Notes under the pieces: generated by a model | Database searches by the model: none | The model's input: the letters and a program-made list of their open reading frames with translations, nothing else | Told to the model about the DNA's origin: nothing | NCBI RefSeq assembly: GCF_024437655.1 | Contig: NZ_JANBVF010000001.1 | Span: forward strand, 264,341-328,340 | Length of the DNA: 64,000 nucleotides | Origin: Chitinolyticbacter albus | Lineage (GTDB): Bacteria > Pseudomonadota > Gammaproteobacteria > Burkholderiales > Chitinibacteraceae | Reading direction: 5' to 3' | Made by a program: the position numbers and the translations under genes | Shown: positions 38,874 to 48,345 of the stretch, piece after piece | Position numbering within the stretch: position 1 is the first letter of the stretch | How the letters are laid out: the number at the start of each line of letters is the position of its first letter

Positions 38874-40006
38874 CACGCCCTCTTCTTGCTCTCCTGCTGG
38901 CCACGGCAATGTGGCTGGCCGCCTGCACCACCACTCCCCCAACCCCGAGCGCGCCAGTCACGCCGACCCCTGTCGCCCGCTACCAAGCGTCCGACTGGTC
39001 GGCGTTGCCGAACATTGCGGAGGCCGATCTTGTCGCAGGCTTCGATACATGGCGCCTCCACTGCGGCAAGGCGCGCGAGGCCGCATTCAAGCCGGTTTGC
39101 GTCGACGCGGCCAAGGTCACACCGAACGCAACGGCGGTCCGCGAATTCCTGCAGTCCCGGCTCACGCCGTACGCGCTGCGCAACGACGATGGCAGCGATA
39201 GCGGGCTGATCACCGGCTATTACGAGCCGGTCTACCCGGGCAGCCGCGAGCGCAGCGCCGCGGCCAGCGTGCCGGTCTATGGCGTGCCGGACGACCTGAT
39301 CACGGTTGAGCTCGCCAGCCTCTATCCGGAGCTCAAGGGCAAGCGGCTGCGCGGGCGGATCGAGGGCCGTAAGCTGGTGCCCTATGCCGATGCCGGCGCC
39401 ATCCAGGCCAGCGGCGCGAACGCACCGGTTCTGGCCTGGCTGACCGATGCCATGGATCTGCAGTTCATGCAGGTGCAGGGCTCGGGCCGGGTCAGGCTGG
39501 CCGACGGCAGCGAACTGCGCCTCGGATACGCCGACCAGAACGGCCATCCCTACAAACCGGTGGGTCGCTGGCTGGTTGAACAAAGCGTGCTGCCAGCGAG
39601 CGAAGTGTCGATGCAATCGATACGCCAGTGGGCCCGCGCCAACCCGGCTCGCATGGCCGAGCTCTTGGCCAGCAACCCCAGCTTCGTATTCTTCCGCGCG
39701 CTGCCCGCTTCCAGTGAGGGCCCGATCGGCGCACTGGGTGTGCCGCTCACGGCGGGCTACAGCCTGGCGGTCGATCCCAAGACCGTGGCACTGGGCAGCC
39801 CCATGCTGATCGCCACCACCACGCCCGATGGCGCGCCACTGCAACGGCTGGCCGCCGCCCAGGATACCGGTGGCGCGATCCGTGGCCAGGTCCGTGCCGA
39901 CTTCTTCTATGGCACCGGCGACGCGGCCGGGGAGCTCGCCGGCCGGATGAAGCAGCCAGGCAAGCTGTGGCTGCTCTGGCCACGCGACGCCGCCCCGCCG
40001 CAATAG
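38870..40006 (+). CDS. mltA: membrane-bound lytic murein transglycosylase A
   Basis: MltA cuts peptidoglycan glycan strands, leaving anhydromuramic ends. The 378-residue lipoprotein has lipobox LAAC (Cys19), the MltA domain (GLITGYYEPVYPGS and FMQVQGSGRVRLADG) and the C-terminal 3D domain with the catalytic Asp in AAQDTGGAIRGQVRADFF. Its start overlaps the PhaM-like gene (ATGA), so the two are translated together. Confidence 0.95.
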   Translation: MTRPLLALLLATAMWLAACTTTPPTPSAPVTPTPVARYQASDWSALPNIAEADLVAGFDTWRLHCGKAREAAFKPVCVDAAKVTPNATAVREFLQSRLTPYALRNDDGSDSGLITGYYEPVYPGSRERSAAASVPVYGVPDDLITVELASLYPELKGKRLRGRIEGRKLVPYADAGAIQASGANAPVLAWLTDAMDLQFMQVQGSGRVRLADGSELRLGYADQNGHPYKPVGRWLVEQSVLPASEVSMQSIRQWARANPARMAELLASNPSFVFFRALPASSEGPIGALGVPLTAGYSLAVDPKTVALGSPMLIATTTPDGAPLQRLAAAQDTGGAIRGQVRADFFYGTGDAAGELAGRMKQPGKLWLLWPRDAAPPQ

Positions 40007-40056
40007 GCCGTTGCGACTTTGATGCCCAAGTCATGCGGGGGGTATGCCGAAGTTGA

Positions 40057-40085
40057 CCACCCGCGCCCGCTTGGGCAAGATGCAG
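40057..40085 (+). promoter_or_regulatory. candidate trp operon promoter
   Basis: TTGACC (near 40057-40062) and CAAGAT (near 40080-40085) are 17 bp apart, placing the transcription start about 25-30 nt upstream of the leader peptide. The -10 is weak. Confidence 0.35.
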
Positions 40086-40117
40086 GCTTACTTCAATTCG
40101 TGGTTTTCCCGCATATC

Positions 40118-40174
40118 ATGGCTTTTCACTCCAACGATATCTGGCTCGAATGGCGATGGCGTCGCTGGCAATAA
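40118..40174 (+). CDS. trpL: trp operon leader peptide (four Trp codons)
   Basis: A short frame 51 nt before trpE encodes MAFHSNDIWLEWRWRRWQ: 18 residues with Trp at 9, 12, 14 and 17. Such clustering just before trpE is the hallmark of ribosome-mediated attenuation: ribosome stalling at Trp codons when tryptophanyl-tRNA is scarce changes RNA folding. No strong ribosome-binding site is seen, and no classical GC stem with T run follows, so the mechanism may be at the trpE ribosome-binding site or weak. A longer, less Trp-rich frame overlaps it in another phase. Confidence 0.65.
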   Translation: MAFHSNDIWLEWRWRRWQ

Positions 40175-40225
40175 CGGCCCGCAAGCCTCTTTCACCGCCT
40201 TCTTTCTTGTCGTTCGGAGTTCGTC

Positions 40226-41695
40226 ATGACCACCCGTGAACAATTCGCGGCACTTGCCGCGCAGGGCTACAACCGCGTCCCTGTGATCCTTGAGCTCTTC
40301 GCCGACCTCGATACCCCCCTGTCGGTCTATCTCAAGCTCGCCAACCGCCCCTATTCCTACCTGCTCGAATCCGTCGTCGGTGGCGAGCGCTTTGGCCGCT
40401 ACTCCTTCATCGGCCTGCCTGCGCGCACCCGCCTCACCGTAACGGGCCGCCACGTCGACGTGATCCGTGATGACCAGGTGATCGAAACCTTCGAGGGCAA
40501 TCCGCTCGATTTCATTGCCGAATTCCAGGCGCGCTTCAAGGCGCCGCACCGCGAGAACCTGCCGCGCTTTCTCGGCGGCCTCGTCGGTTATTTCGGCTAC
40601 GAGACCATAGGCTACATCGAGAAGAAGCTGGCCGGGCAACACAAGCCCGACCCCATCGGCGCGCCGGACATCCAGCTCTTGCTCTCCGAAGAGCTCGTCG
40701 TCGTCGACAACCTCTCGGGCAAGCTCTACCTCGTCGTCTACGCCGACCCGAGCGAAGCCGATGCCTATGCCCGCGCCGAGGAGCGCCTGTACGCGCTGCG
40801 GCTCAAGCTGCGCGAACCCGTCGCCGTGCCGTTCAGTGGACCGGCGCCAGCCGTCACCACACCGGTATCGGAGTTCGGCGAGGAGCCATTCAAGGCCGCC
40901 GTGCTCAAGGCCAAGGAATACATCCGCGACGGCGACGTGATGCAGGTGGTGCTGGCGCAACGGATGACGATGCCGTTCGAACAGGAGCCGCTGGCGCTCT
41001 ATCGCGCGCTGCGCTCGATCAACCCCTCGCCTTACATGTTCTTCTACCACTTCGGCGACATGCACATCGTCGGCGCCTCGCCGGAGATCCTGGTCCGGCT
41101 CGAAGGCGAAACCGTCACCGTGCGCCCGATCGCCGGCACCCGCCCGCGCGGCAAGAACCGCGAACACGACGAAGCATTGGCCGAGGAGCTGCTGGCCGAC
41201 GCCAAGGAAATCGCCGAGCACGTGATGCTGATCGATCTGGGCCGCAACGACGCCGGCCGCGTCGCCGAAACGGGCTCGGTCAAGCTCATCGACAAGATGA
41301 TCATCGAGCGCTACTCGCACGTGATGCATATCGTCTCCAGCGTCGAAGCGAAGTTGAAGCAAGGCCAGAGTGCCATCGACGTACTCAAGGCCACCTTCCC
41401 CGCCGGCACCGTTTCCGGCGCGCCCAAGGTGCGGGCAATGGAGATCATCGCCGAGCTGGAGCCGACCAAGCGCGGCGTCTATTCCGGCGCAGTCGGTTAC
41501 TTGGGCTTCAACGGCGACATGGACGTGGCGATTGCGCTGCGCACCGCCGTGGTCAAGAACGACACGCTGTTCATGCAGGCCGGCGCCGGCATCGTCGCCG
41601 ACTCTGTCCCCGACAGCGAATGGCAGGAGACGTTGAACAAGGCCCGCGCCGTGCTGCGCGCCGCCGAACTGGTTCAACGCGGGCTCGACGCCTGA
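40226..41695 (+). CDS. trpE: anthranilate synthase component I
   Basis: TrpE converts chorismate to anthranilate with ammonia from TrpG. The 489-residue protein has the LLES-X10-S feedback motif (L46-S49, S60), so it should be inhibited by tryptophan. Catalytic-domain motifs are [36 protein letters not shown] and the later [23 protein letters not shown] precedes the start. It is followed 23 nt later by trpG. Confidence 0.97.
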   Translation: MTTREQFAALAAQGYNRVPVILELFADLDTPLSVYLKLANRPYSYLLESVVGGERFGRYSFIGLPARTRLTVTGRHVDVIRDDQVIETFEGNPLDFIAEFQARFKAPHRENLPRFLGGLVGYFGYETIGYIEKKLAGQHKPDPIGAPDIQLLLSEELVVVDNLSGKLYLVVYADPSEADAYARAEERLYALRLKLREPVAVPFSGPAPAVTTPVSEFGEEPFKAAVLKAKEYIRDGDVMQVVLAQRMTMPFEQEPLALYRALRSINPSPYMFFYHFGDMHIVGASPEILVRLEGETVTVRPIAGTRPRGKNREHDEALAEELLADAKEIAEHVMLIDLGRNDAGRVAETGSVKLIDKMIIERYSHVMHIVSSVEAKLKQGQSAIDVLKATFPAGTVSGAPKVRAMEIIAELEPTKRGVYSGAVGYLGFNGDMDVAIALRTAVVKNDTLFMQAGAGIVADSVPDSEWQETLNKARAVLRAAELVQRGLDA

Positions 41696-41718
41696 TTCCG
41701 GATCAAGAGGATACTGCC

Positions 41719-42288
41719 ATGCTGCTGATGATCGACAATTTCGACTCGTTTACCTACAACCTGGTGCAGTATTTCGGCGAGCTCGGCCAGGACGTGCGCG
41801 TCTACCGCAACGACGAGATCACGCTGGACCAGATCGAAGCGCTCGCCCCCAAGTATCTGGTGGTGTCGCCCGGGCCGTGCTCACCGACCGAGGCGGGCAT
41901 CTCGGTGCCGGCGATCCAGCACTTCGCCGGCAAGCTGCCCATCCTGGGCGTCTGCCTCGGCCACCAGTCCATCGGCCAGGCGCTAGGTGGCAAGGTGATC
42001 CATGCCAAGACGCTGATGCACGGCAAGGTCTCGCCCATCGAGCACACCAGCCAGGGCGTATTCCGCGGCCTGCCCTCGCCGTTCACTGTCACCCGCTACC
42101 ACTCGCTCGCCATCGAGCGCGAATCGCTGCCCGATTGCCTGGAAGTCACCGCCTGGACCGAAGACGGCGAGATCATGGGCGTGCGTCACAAGACGCTGGC
42201 GATCGAGGGCGTGCAGTTCCACCCGGAATCGATCCTGACCGAACACGGCCACGCGATGCTGGACAACTTCCTCAAGGAACATGGCTGA
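41719..42288 (+). CDS. trpG: anthranilate synthase component II (glutamine amidotransferase)
   Basis: The 189-residue glutaminase gives ammonia to TrpE. Its triad is seen as Cys79 (GVCLGHQ) and His168/Glu170 (QFHPES). The start at 41719 lies after an AAGAGG site; the upstream open frame overlaps trpE. In many Neisseriales this subunit also serves folate synthesis as PabA. Confidence 0.96.
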   Translation: MLLMIDNFDSFTYNLVQYFGELGQDVRVYRNDEITLDQIEALAPKYLVVSPGPCSPTEAGISVPAIQHFAGKLPILGVCLGHQSIGQALGGKVIHAKTLMHGKVSPIEHTSQGVFRGLPSPFTVTRYHSLAIERESLPDCLEVTAWTEDGEIMGVRHKTLAIEGVQFHPESILTEHGHAMLDNFLKEHG

Positions 42289-42330
42289 GCCAGGCACGAC
42301 CATGTCGATGCCTTGCCTAGGAGAAGCATG

Positions 42331-43362
42331 ATGATCACCGTCCAGCAGGCCCTCAATCGCCTGATCGACAACAACGAGCTGTTCTACGACGAGATGCTGC
42401 ACCTGATGCGGCAGATCATGACCGGCGAAATCACCCCGGTGCAGACCGCAGCGCTGTTGATGGGCCTGCGCACCAAGGTCGAGAGCGTGTCCGAGATCGC
42501 CGCCTCCGCCACCGTGATGCGTGAGTTCTCGACCAAGGTGCAGGTAGCCGATCGCCGCCATCTGGTCGACACCTGTGGCACTGGGGGCGACGGCGCGCAC
42601 ACGTTCAATATCTCCACCTGCTCGGCCTTCGTGGCCGCAGCCGCCGGGGTCAAGGTTGCCAAGCATGGCGGGCGTTCGGTGTCGTCGAGCTCCGGTTCGG
42701 CCGATGTGCTCGAAGCGTTCGGCGTCAATCTGCAACTCACGCCGGAGCAGGCCGGCCACTGCATCGACGAAGTCGGCCTCGGCTTCATGTTCGCACCCAA
42801 CCATCATCCGGCGATGAAGTACGTTGCACCGATCCGCCGCGAGATGGGCGTGCGCACCATCTTCAACATCCTCGGGCCGCTGACCAACCCGGCTGGCGCC
42901 GACAACCAACTGATGGGGGTGTTCCATCCCGATCTCGTCGGCATCCAGGCCCGTGTGCTCAAGCAGCTCGGCTCCCGGCACGTGATGATCGTCCATGGCC
43001 GCGACGGGCTCGACGAGATCAGCCTGATGGACAAGACGCTGGTGTCCGAGCTCAAGGACGGCCAGATCACCGAGTACGAACTCGACCCGCGCGAACTGGG
43101 CTTCGAGTTCTGCGAAGTGAAGGCACTGCATGCCGGTGATGTGCAGCAATCGAAAACCATCATCGACGACGTGCTCGCCGGCGTAGCCGGCCCCTGCCGC
43201 GATATCGTGCTCTTGAACGCCGGCGCCGCCATCTATACCGCCAACCTCGCCGTGACGCTGGAAGACGGTATCAGCGCCGCCAACGAGGTGCTCAAGAGCG
43301 GCGCCGCGCGCGCCAAGCTCGACGCGCTGGTCCGGTTCACCCAACAGTTTGCGAAGCAGTGA
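42331..43362 (+). CDS. trpD: anthranilate phosphoribosyltransferase
   Basis: TrpD transfers a phosphoribosyl group to anthranilate. The 343-residue protein has the PRPP-binding motif [17 protein letters not shown] and [15 protein letters not shown], both typical. ATG 42331 is 7 nt from an AGGAG site; ATG 42328 is the alternative. Its stop overlaps a possible GTG start for trpC. Confidence 0.96.
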   Translation: MITVQQALNRLIDNNELFYDEMLHLMRQIMTGEITPVQTAALLMGLRTKVESVSEIAASATVMREFSTKVQVADRRHLVDTCGTGGDGAHTFNISTCSAFVAAAAGVKVAKHGGRSVSSSSGSADVLEAFGVNLQLTPEQAGHCIDEVGLGFMFAPNHHPAMKYVAPIRREMGVRTIFNILGPLTNPAGADNQLMGVFHPDLVGIQARVLKQLGSRHVMIVHGRDGLDEISLMDKTLVSELKDGQITEYELDPRELGFEFCEVKALHAGDVQQSKTIIDDVLAGVAGPCRDIVLLNAGAAIYTANLAVTLEDGISAANEVLKSGAARAKLDALVRFTQQFAKQ

Positions 43363-43364
43363 CC

Positions 43365-44162
43365 ATGTCCGACATCCTGAAGAAAATCTGGGCCACCAAG
43401 CGCGAGGAAGTCGCTGCCGCCCGCCGCGCCATCCCGCTCGCCGCAATCCGTGAACAGGCCGAGGCCAATGGCGGCGACCTGCGCGATTTCGTCGGCGCCA
43501 TCCGTGCCAAGCACACCGCCAAACAGGCCGCGGTCATTGCCGAGATCAAGAAAGCCAGCCCTTCCAAGGGCGTGATCCGCGCCGACTTCAACCCGGCCGA
43601 GCACGCCGCCGACTATGCCGCCCACGGCGCGGCTTGCCTGTCAGTACTGACCGATGCGCCCTACTTCCAGGGCCATCCCGATTTCCTCAAGGCCGCCCGC
43701 GGCGCCTCCACCTTGCCGGCACTGCGCAAGGACTTCATGGTCGACGAGTACCAGCTCTTTGAGGCGCGCGCCTGGGGCGCCGACTGCGTGCTGCTGATCG
43801 CCGCCGAGCTGAGCCTTGCCGAAATGCGCGACTTCGAAGCCATTGCCCAGGCGCTGGGGATGGCGGTGCTGGTCGAGGTGCACAACGGCGAGGAGCTCGA
43901 CGCTGCACTGCAACTGAAAACACCGCTGGTGGGCATCAACAACCGCAACCTGCGCAGCTTTGAGGTCAGCCTCGATACCACGCTGGGCCTGCTCGAGCGC
44001 ATCCCGAGCGATCGCATCGTGGTGACCGAAAGCGGCATACATGCAACAGAGGATGTTGCACTGATGCAACAACATGCAGTCCATACTTTTCTGGTCGGCG
44101 AGGCCTTCATGCGACAGCCACACCCCGGCAAGGCGCTACAAGCCTTGTTCTCAGCTCAGTAG
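43365..44162 (+). CDS. trpC: indole-3-glycerol phosphate synthase
   Basis: The 265-residue TIM-barrel enzyme closes the indole ring. Typical blocks are [33 protein letters not shown] and [16 protein letters not shown], holding the catalytic lysines and Glu. ATG 43365 lies 3 nt after trpD; a GTG at 43359 overlapping the trpD stop is possible. trpB, trpA and trpF are not in the window. Confidence 0.96.
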   Translation: MSDILKKIWATKREEVAAARRAIPLAAIREQAEANGGDLRDFVGAIRAKHTAKQAAVIAEIKKASPSKGVIRADFNPAEHAADYAAHGAACLSVLTDAPYFQGHPDFLKAARGASTLPALRKDFMVDEYQLFEARAWGADCVLLIAAELSLAEMRDFEAIAQALGMAVLVEVHNGEELDAALQLKTPLVGINNRNLRSFEVSLDTTLGLLERIPSDRIVVTESGIHATEDVALMQQHAVHTFLVGEAFMRQPHPGKALQALFSAQ

Positions 44163-44188
44163 TACTCAACGCTAGGTAAATCGCCAAT

Positions 44189-44208
44189 ACGCCCGCTTAA
44201 GCGGGCGT
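44189..44208 (+). terminator. terminator after trpC
   Basis: ACGCCCGC and GCGGGCGT form a perfect 8-bp stem with TTAA loop, 27 nt after the trpC stop, followed by TGTCATATAAG. Its U-tract is weak. Confidence 0.65.
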
Positions 44209-44319
44209 TGTCATATAAGCGTCATGCACGGCCTCTATCCTCGCTCCTGTTCATTCGGACAGAAACACAAACTTTCGAATAAGAACAAATTCCTTTATGT
44301 TATTTTGAAATAAAAGACG

Positions 44320-44338
44320 CCCCGGATATGCTCCGGGG
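44320..44338 (+). other. leader hairpin upstream of the first porin
   Basis: CCCCGGA (44320-44326) and TCCGGGG (44332-44338) form a 7-bp stem with a 5-nt loop, about 90 nt before the porin start, following an AT-rich promoter-like region (about 44270-44315). It may stabilise the porin mRNA or be an sRNA target. Confidence 0.4.
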
Positions 44339-44427
44339 GTGTTAAGGCGGCGATCCCGCTGCCAGACCGGATCCATCGCCACCGTGCAAGCCACGTGGTG
44401 ACTTTCATGCAACAGGAGAAACTAAGA

Positions 44428-45465
44428 ATGAAGAAGCTGATTGCCCTCGCTCTGGCATCCGCGTTTGCCACCCCGCTCGTCTTCGCTGACGTGACCATCG
44501 GCGGCAGCGCCCGCTCGGCGCTCGACTACGTCGACTACGGCGGCAGCAGCGAGAAAGACAGCCAGTTCCGCATTGCGGATCAATCGTCGCGCATCTACTT
44601 CAAGATCGAAGACAAGCTGGACAATGGTGCTTCGGTGCTGGTGCATCTGGAAAGCCGCTTCAATGTCGGCGTTGGCTCGAGCGACACCAGCTGGGGCTCG
44701 CGCAACACCTTCATCGGCTACAAGAGCGACCTGGGCTTGTTGGCATTCGGCAAGCGCGACAACGCCTACAAGCTGGCCTCGGCCGATTACCTGCAAGCGC
44801 TGGAAGCCGTGTTCAACGACGACGCCAGCTACTACGGCAAGGACCAGATCCTGCGCCGCCTGGGCGATCGCCAGCCGCAAGTCATCGCCTACGACAGCCC
44901 GAGCTGGGGCGGTTTCAAGGTCAAGGCCAGCTACAATCTTGATCCGGACCGCACCGATGGTCTGAATGCCACCACCGCTGCGTTGGCCGGCTCGTATAGC
45001 AACGACACGTTCAGCGTCGGTGCTGCCTATGCCTTGGCCGACGATCAATCGAAGCTGGGCACCAAGGCCGCCGATGCATCGAACGAAGGCCTGCAATTCG
45101 GCGGTACGGTAAAGCTGGGCGATGGTTCGATCAGCGCGGTGTGGGAGCGCGCCAACTTCGACAATGGCACCACGGACGCGGATCAGGATAGCTACGCGAT
45201 CGCCGGCACCTACAAGTTCGGCAAATTCACCATCCAGGGTGCTTATTTGTTTGCCGATGATCTCGACAATGTTGAAGATTCCGGCGCACAGCAAATCACG
45301 CTGGGCGGTCAGTACAGCCTGTCCAAGCAATCGCGTGTCTACCTGACCTACACCAAGCTCGATAACGATGAAAATTCCAAGTTCAAGACCGAAGGTCCGG
45401 CCCTGACCGTGACCAATGGCACCGACCTGAGTATCGTCGCCTTGGGTGTGCGTACCGACTTCTAA
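44428..45465 (+). CDS. Gram-negative porin (Neisserial type)
   Basis: The 345-residue outer-membrane protein has a signal peptide cleaved near LVFA-DV (about residue 20) and a mature start DVTIGGSARSALDY, typical of trimeric beta-barrel porins of the Porin_4 family. Strands alternate aromatic/hydrophobic residues and the protein ends in the barrel signature F (VRTDF). AGGAG precedes ATG 44428. A second, different porin is at 56098. Confidence 0.94.
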   Translation: MKKLIALALASAFATPLVFADVTIGGSARSALDYVDYGGSSEKDSQFRIADQSSRIYFKIEDKLDNGASVLVHLESRFNVGVGSSDTSWGSRNTFIGYKSDLGLLAFGKRDNAYKLASADYLQALEAVFNDDASYYGKDQILRRLGDRQPQVIAYDSPSWGGFKVKASYNLDPDRTDGLNATTAALAGSYSNDTFSVGAAYALADDQSKLGTKAADASNEGLQFGGTVKLGDGSISAVWERANFDNGTTDADQDSYAIAGTYKFGKFTIQGAYLFADDLDNVEDSGAQQITLGGQYSLSKQSRVYLTYTKLDNDENSKFKTEGPALTVTNGTDLSIVALGVRTDF

Positions 45466-45484
45466 GCAGAAGCGACGTAAAAAA

Positions 45485-45512
45485 GGGGGGAGCTTTGCTC
45501 CCCCCTTTTTTT
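45485..45512. terminator. bidirectional terminator between porin and dnaB
   Basis: GGGGGGAGC and GCTCCCCCC form a 9-bp stem with TTT loop, with a T run on one side (45506-45512) and an A run on the other (45479-45484). It fits converging porin and dnaB genes. Confidence 0.9.
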
Positions 45513-45532
45513 GATCTGCCCCTGTATCCGTT

Positions 45533-47014
45533 CTACTCCAGATCGCTCGACCACCCCTCCGGGCGGATCAGCGCGTTCTCGAAGCGCGAGTACATGCCCT
45601 TGAACACCAGCGGCACCTTGCCTACCGGGCCATTCCGGTGCTTGCCCAGGATGCATTCGGCCAAGCCCTTGTGCGGCGAATCCGGGTTGTAGTACTCGTC
45701 GCGGTACATGAACATGATCAAGTCGGCATCCTGTTCGATGGCGCCCGATTCGCGCAAATCGGACATCATCGGGCGCTTGTCGGTACGGCTTTCCACCTGC
45801 CGGCTCAATTGCGACAGCGCGATGATGGGTACCTGCAATTCCTTGGCCAGAGCTTTGAGCGAGCGCGAGATTTCCGAGACTTCGGACGCGCGGTTCTGAT
45901 CGCGACCGCCGGTGCGCCCCGCCATCAACTGGATATAGTCGATGACGATCAGCCCGAGCTGGCCGCCCACCTGCCGCGCCAGCCGACGCGCGCGGGTGCG
46001 CAGGTCCAGCGCGGTGAGCGCGCCGGTTTCCTCGATATAGATCGGCGCCTCGGAGAGCTTGTTCACCGCGTGGGTAAGCTTCATCCAGTCCTCGTCCTCG
46101 AAGCGGCCGGTTTTGAGCTTGTGCATGTCGATGCGACCGATCGAGCCGACCATCCGCATGCCGAGCTGGGCCGCGCCCATTTCCATCGAGAAGATGGCCA
46201 CCGGAAGCCTGAGCTCGCAACCGACGTGCTCGGCAATGTTCACCGAGAACGCGGTCTTGCCCATCGAGGGGCGACCGGCGACGATGATGAGATCGCCCTT
46301 TTGCAGCCCCGAGGTCATTCTGTCGAGGTCGATGAAACCCGACGCCACGCCGGTCACTTCGGACGGGTTGTCCTGCTGGTACAGGTAATCGATGCGCTCG
46401 ACGATTTCCTTGAGGATGGGCGGCATGGCGATGAAGCCCTGCTTGCCCTTTTGCTGCTGTTCGGCAATCTGGAATACGCGCGACTCGGCCTCGTCCAGCA
46501 CTTCGGCGGCATCGCGGCCGTTCGGGTTGTAGGCCGAATCGGCGATCTCGGTACCGACGCTGGCGAGCTGGCGCATCACCGATTTCTCGCGCACGATCTC
46601 GGCGTAGCGGCGGATATTGGCGGCCGATGGCGTATTGGCGACCAGCGAGCCCAGGTAGGCGAGCCCGCCGACATAGGTCAGCTCGTTGGCGTTGTCGAGC
46701 GACTCGGCCACCGTGATCACGTCGGCCGGGCGGTTGTGCTCGATCAGCTTGAGGATGTGGTGCCAGATGCGCGCATGGTCGTCGCGATAGAAATCGCTCT
46801 CGGCGAGCACATCGGCCACCTTGTCGAACGCCTGGTTCTCCAGCAACAGGCCGCCGAGCACCGACTGCTCCGCCTCCAGCGAATGCGGCGGCAGTTTGAT
46901 AGCGGCGACCTCGCCGGCGGCGCCCATCGCGTACGAGCTCATCGCGTAATCTGGCTCCGCGAGCGGGACGTTCGGTTGCAGCCCGTAGGCGGTGGCGGTA
47001 GGATGCTCGGTCAT
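45533..47014 (-). CDS. dnaB: replicative DNA helicase
   Basis: DnaB unwinds DNA at the replication fork as a hexamer. The 493-residue protein has the N-terminal interaction domain (PPHSLEAEQSVLGGLLLEN) and the RecA-like helicase domain with Walker A GRPSMGKTAF and Walker B LGLIVIDYIQLM. It has an N-terminal extension of about 40 residues before the conserved start, so internal Met30 or Met25 are possible starts. Confidence 0.97.
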   Translation of the reverse strand: MTEHPTATAYGLQPNVPLAEPDYAMSSYAMGAAGEVAAIKLPPHSLEAEQSVLGGLLLENQAFDKVADVLAESDFYRDDHARIWHHILKLIEHNRPADVITVAESLDNANELTYVGGLAYLGSLVANTPSAANIRRYAEIVREKSVMRQLASVGTEIADSAYNPNGRDAAEVLDEAESRVFQIAEQQQKGKQGFIAMPPILKEIVERIDYLYQQDNPSEVTGVASGFIDLDRMTSGLQKGDLIIVAGRPSMGKTAFSVNIAEHVGCELRLPVAIFSMEMGAAQLGMRMVGSIGRIDMHKLKTGRFEDEDWMKLTHAVNKLSEAPIYIEETGALTALDLRTRARRLARQVGGQLGLIVIDYIQLMAGRTGGRDQNRASEVSEISRSLKALAKELQVPIIALSQLSRQVESRTDKRPMMSDLRESGAIEQDADLIMFMYRDEYYNPDSPHKGLAECILGKHRNGPVGKVPLVFKGMYSRFENALIRPEGWSSDLE

Positions 47015-47083
47015 CGGTCTGGCACTACAAAACGGCAGGCCATTCTAACAGTGCCGCCCCCTCCCGGCGATGCCATTCACCCC

Positions 47084-47512
47084 ATGCAGCGCATTCGCAA
47101 GTCCGTCCTGGTTACCCATTCGGCCGAACACCTGTTCCAGCTGGTCGATCGCGTCGAAGACTACCCCAAGTTCCTGCCCTGGTGCGGCGGTGTCGAGGTG
47201 CATGAGCGCAGCGCAACCCTGCTCGACGCCACCTTGCGCATCGAATTCCTGCGCGTGAAATCGTTCTTTCGCACCCGCGACATCAAGAGTGAGAACCGCA
47301 TCGACATGGAGTTCATCGATGGCCCGTTCAAGGCGCTGAAGGGATTGTGGCAGTTCACCCCGCTGATGGAAGACGCCTGCCGCATCGAGTTCGAGCTCGA
47401 CTACGAATTCTCCAGCCGCACGCTGGAAACCGTGATCGGCCCCGTGTTCAGCAAGATTGCCTCGACCTTCGTCGACGCGTTCATTGCCCGCGCCGACCAG
47501 CTCTATGGCTGA
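47084..47512 (+). CDS. ratA: RatA-like START-domain protein
   Basis: The 142-residue protein has the coenzyme Q-binding/START fold: SVLVTHSAEHLFQLVDRVED, YPKFLPWCGG and DGPFKALKGLWQFTPL. Homologues are E. coli RatA, reported to block 70S assembly, and Coq10, which helps ubiquinone function. It overlaps rnfH by 8 nt as in many proteobacteria. Which role applies is unknown. Confidence 0.9.
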   Translation: MQRIRKSVLVTHSAEHLFQLVDRVEDYPKFLPWCGGVEVHERSATLLDATLRIEFLRVKSFFRTRDIKSENRIDMEFIDGPFKALKGLWQFTPLMEDACRIEFELDYEFSSRTLETVIGPVFSKIASTFVDAFIARADQLYG

Positions 47513-47804
47513 TCACATCCGCGTCGAGGTGGTCTACGCCCGCCCGGATGAGCAAAGACTGGTGGCGTTGACGCTCCCGGCCGGGAGCACCGCCGCAGCC
47601 GCCATAGTCCAGTCCGGCCTGCTGGCCGCTTTTCCCGAGATCGACCTCGCCCGCAACGGCATCGGTATCTTCAGCAAGATCGTGAAGCCCGATACGGTGC
47701 TGCGTGATCGCGATCGGGTGGAAATCTATCGGGCGCTGACCGCCGACCCCAAGGAAGTGCGGCGGCAACGCGTGGCCGACGATCGCTCGAGCAAGAAAAA
47801 GTGA
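47505..47804 (+). CDS. rnfH: RnfH family protein (RatB)
   Basis: The 99-residue ubiquitin-like (beta-grasp) protein begins IRVEVVYARPDEQRL and contains GIFSKIVKPDTVLRDRDRVEIYRAL, the RnfH signature. It is paired with ratA; the function is undefined. Its stop overlaps the start of a small membrane protein gene. Confidence 0.9.
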   Translation: MADHIRVEVVYARPDEQRLVALTLPAGSTAAAAIVQSGLLAAFPEIDLARNGIGIFSKIVKPDTVLRDRDRVEIYRALTADPKEVRRQRVADDRSSKKK

Positions 47805-47983
47805 TGCCCTGGCGAACCCGGCAGATCGCGCTCTATGGCGCGCTGCTCGCCGGCGGTGTCGCCGTGATTGCGTTTGTGCTCCTCGGTCACCTGAAGAATT
47901 TCTGGGGCAGCGACCGTTGCCTGGATGCGGGTGGCGCCTGGCTAGGCGATCCGCCACGCTGCGACACCGGCAGCACACGCTAG
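47804..47983 (+). CDS. small membrane protein of unknown function
   Basis: The 59-residue protein has one membrane helix (about residues 9-29) then a short soluble tail with two cysteines (DRCLDAGGAWLGDPPRCD) spaced 13 apart, probably in the periplasm and disulfide-bonded. It overlaps the rnfH stop (TGATG), hence third gene of the ratA-rnfH operon. I do not recognise a family. Confidence 0.6.
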   Translation: MPWRTRQIALYGALLAGGVAVIAFVLLGHLKNFWGSDRCLDAGGAWLGDPPRCDTGSTR

Positions 47984-48345
47984 CCGCCCCGCTCCACCAC
48001 CACGAAATACTTGCGCACAGGCTCGAGTACTTCGAAGCGACCAACGAAACCGCAGGGGATGACGGCTGCCTCGCCTGGGCCGAGCTCGAGTACCTCGCCC
48101 GTCTCGTTGCGCAACCGCACCCGACCCTCGATCACGCAGAAGAATTCGTCCTTGTCGTCGGCGAAACGGATGTTCCAGCTGCCGACCTCGCAGGCCCAGA
48201 TGCCGCTCGATACGCCGCGCTGGGCGTAATATTCCCAGGTGGTGCGCAGCGGGTTGCCACTGACCAGGCGCTCGGGTCGGGGGCGATCGTATACAGGCTC
48301 GGGCTGGGGGCCGCCCAACGCGACGATATGCGCACTGGTACTCAA
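47980..48345 (-). CDS. cupin domain protein with TTG start
   Basis: The 121-residue product is a single small cupin (EYYAQRGVSSGIWACEVGSW, DEFFCVIEGRVRLRNETGE, LGPGEAAVIPCGFVGRFEV). The preferred start is TTG at 48345, because it overlaps the ubiB stop (TTGA) and has GGAAGAG upstream; an ATG at 48387 would lie 43 nt inside ubiB. Such DUF861/cupin_3-type proteins have unknown substrates. Its end overlaps the convergent small gene by 4 nt. Confidence 0.72.
   Translation of the reverse strand: MSTSAHIVALGGPQPEPVYDRPRPERLVSGNPLRTTWEYYAQRGVSSGIWACEVGSWNIRFADDKDEFFCVIEGRVRLRNETGEVLELGPGEAAVIPCGFVGRFEVLEPVRKYFVVVERGG

Noticed and set aside
41983..43446. 487-codon minus-strand frame opposite trpG-trpD
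   Set aside because: Spans several real genes on the other strand and has no family features.
47084..47804. RatA-RatB as a true toxin-antitoxin pair
   Set aside because: The pair is a conserved housekeeping arrangement, RnfH is not an established antitoxin and RatA resembles Coq10; no defence role can be claimed.
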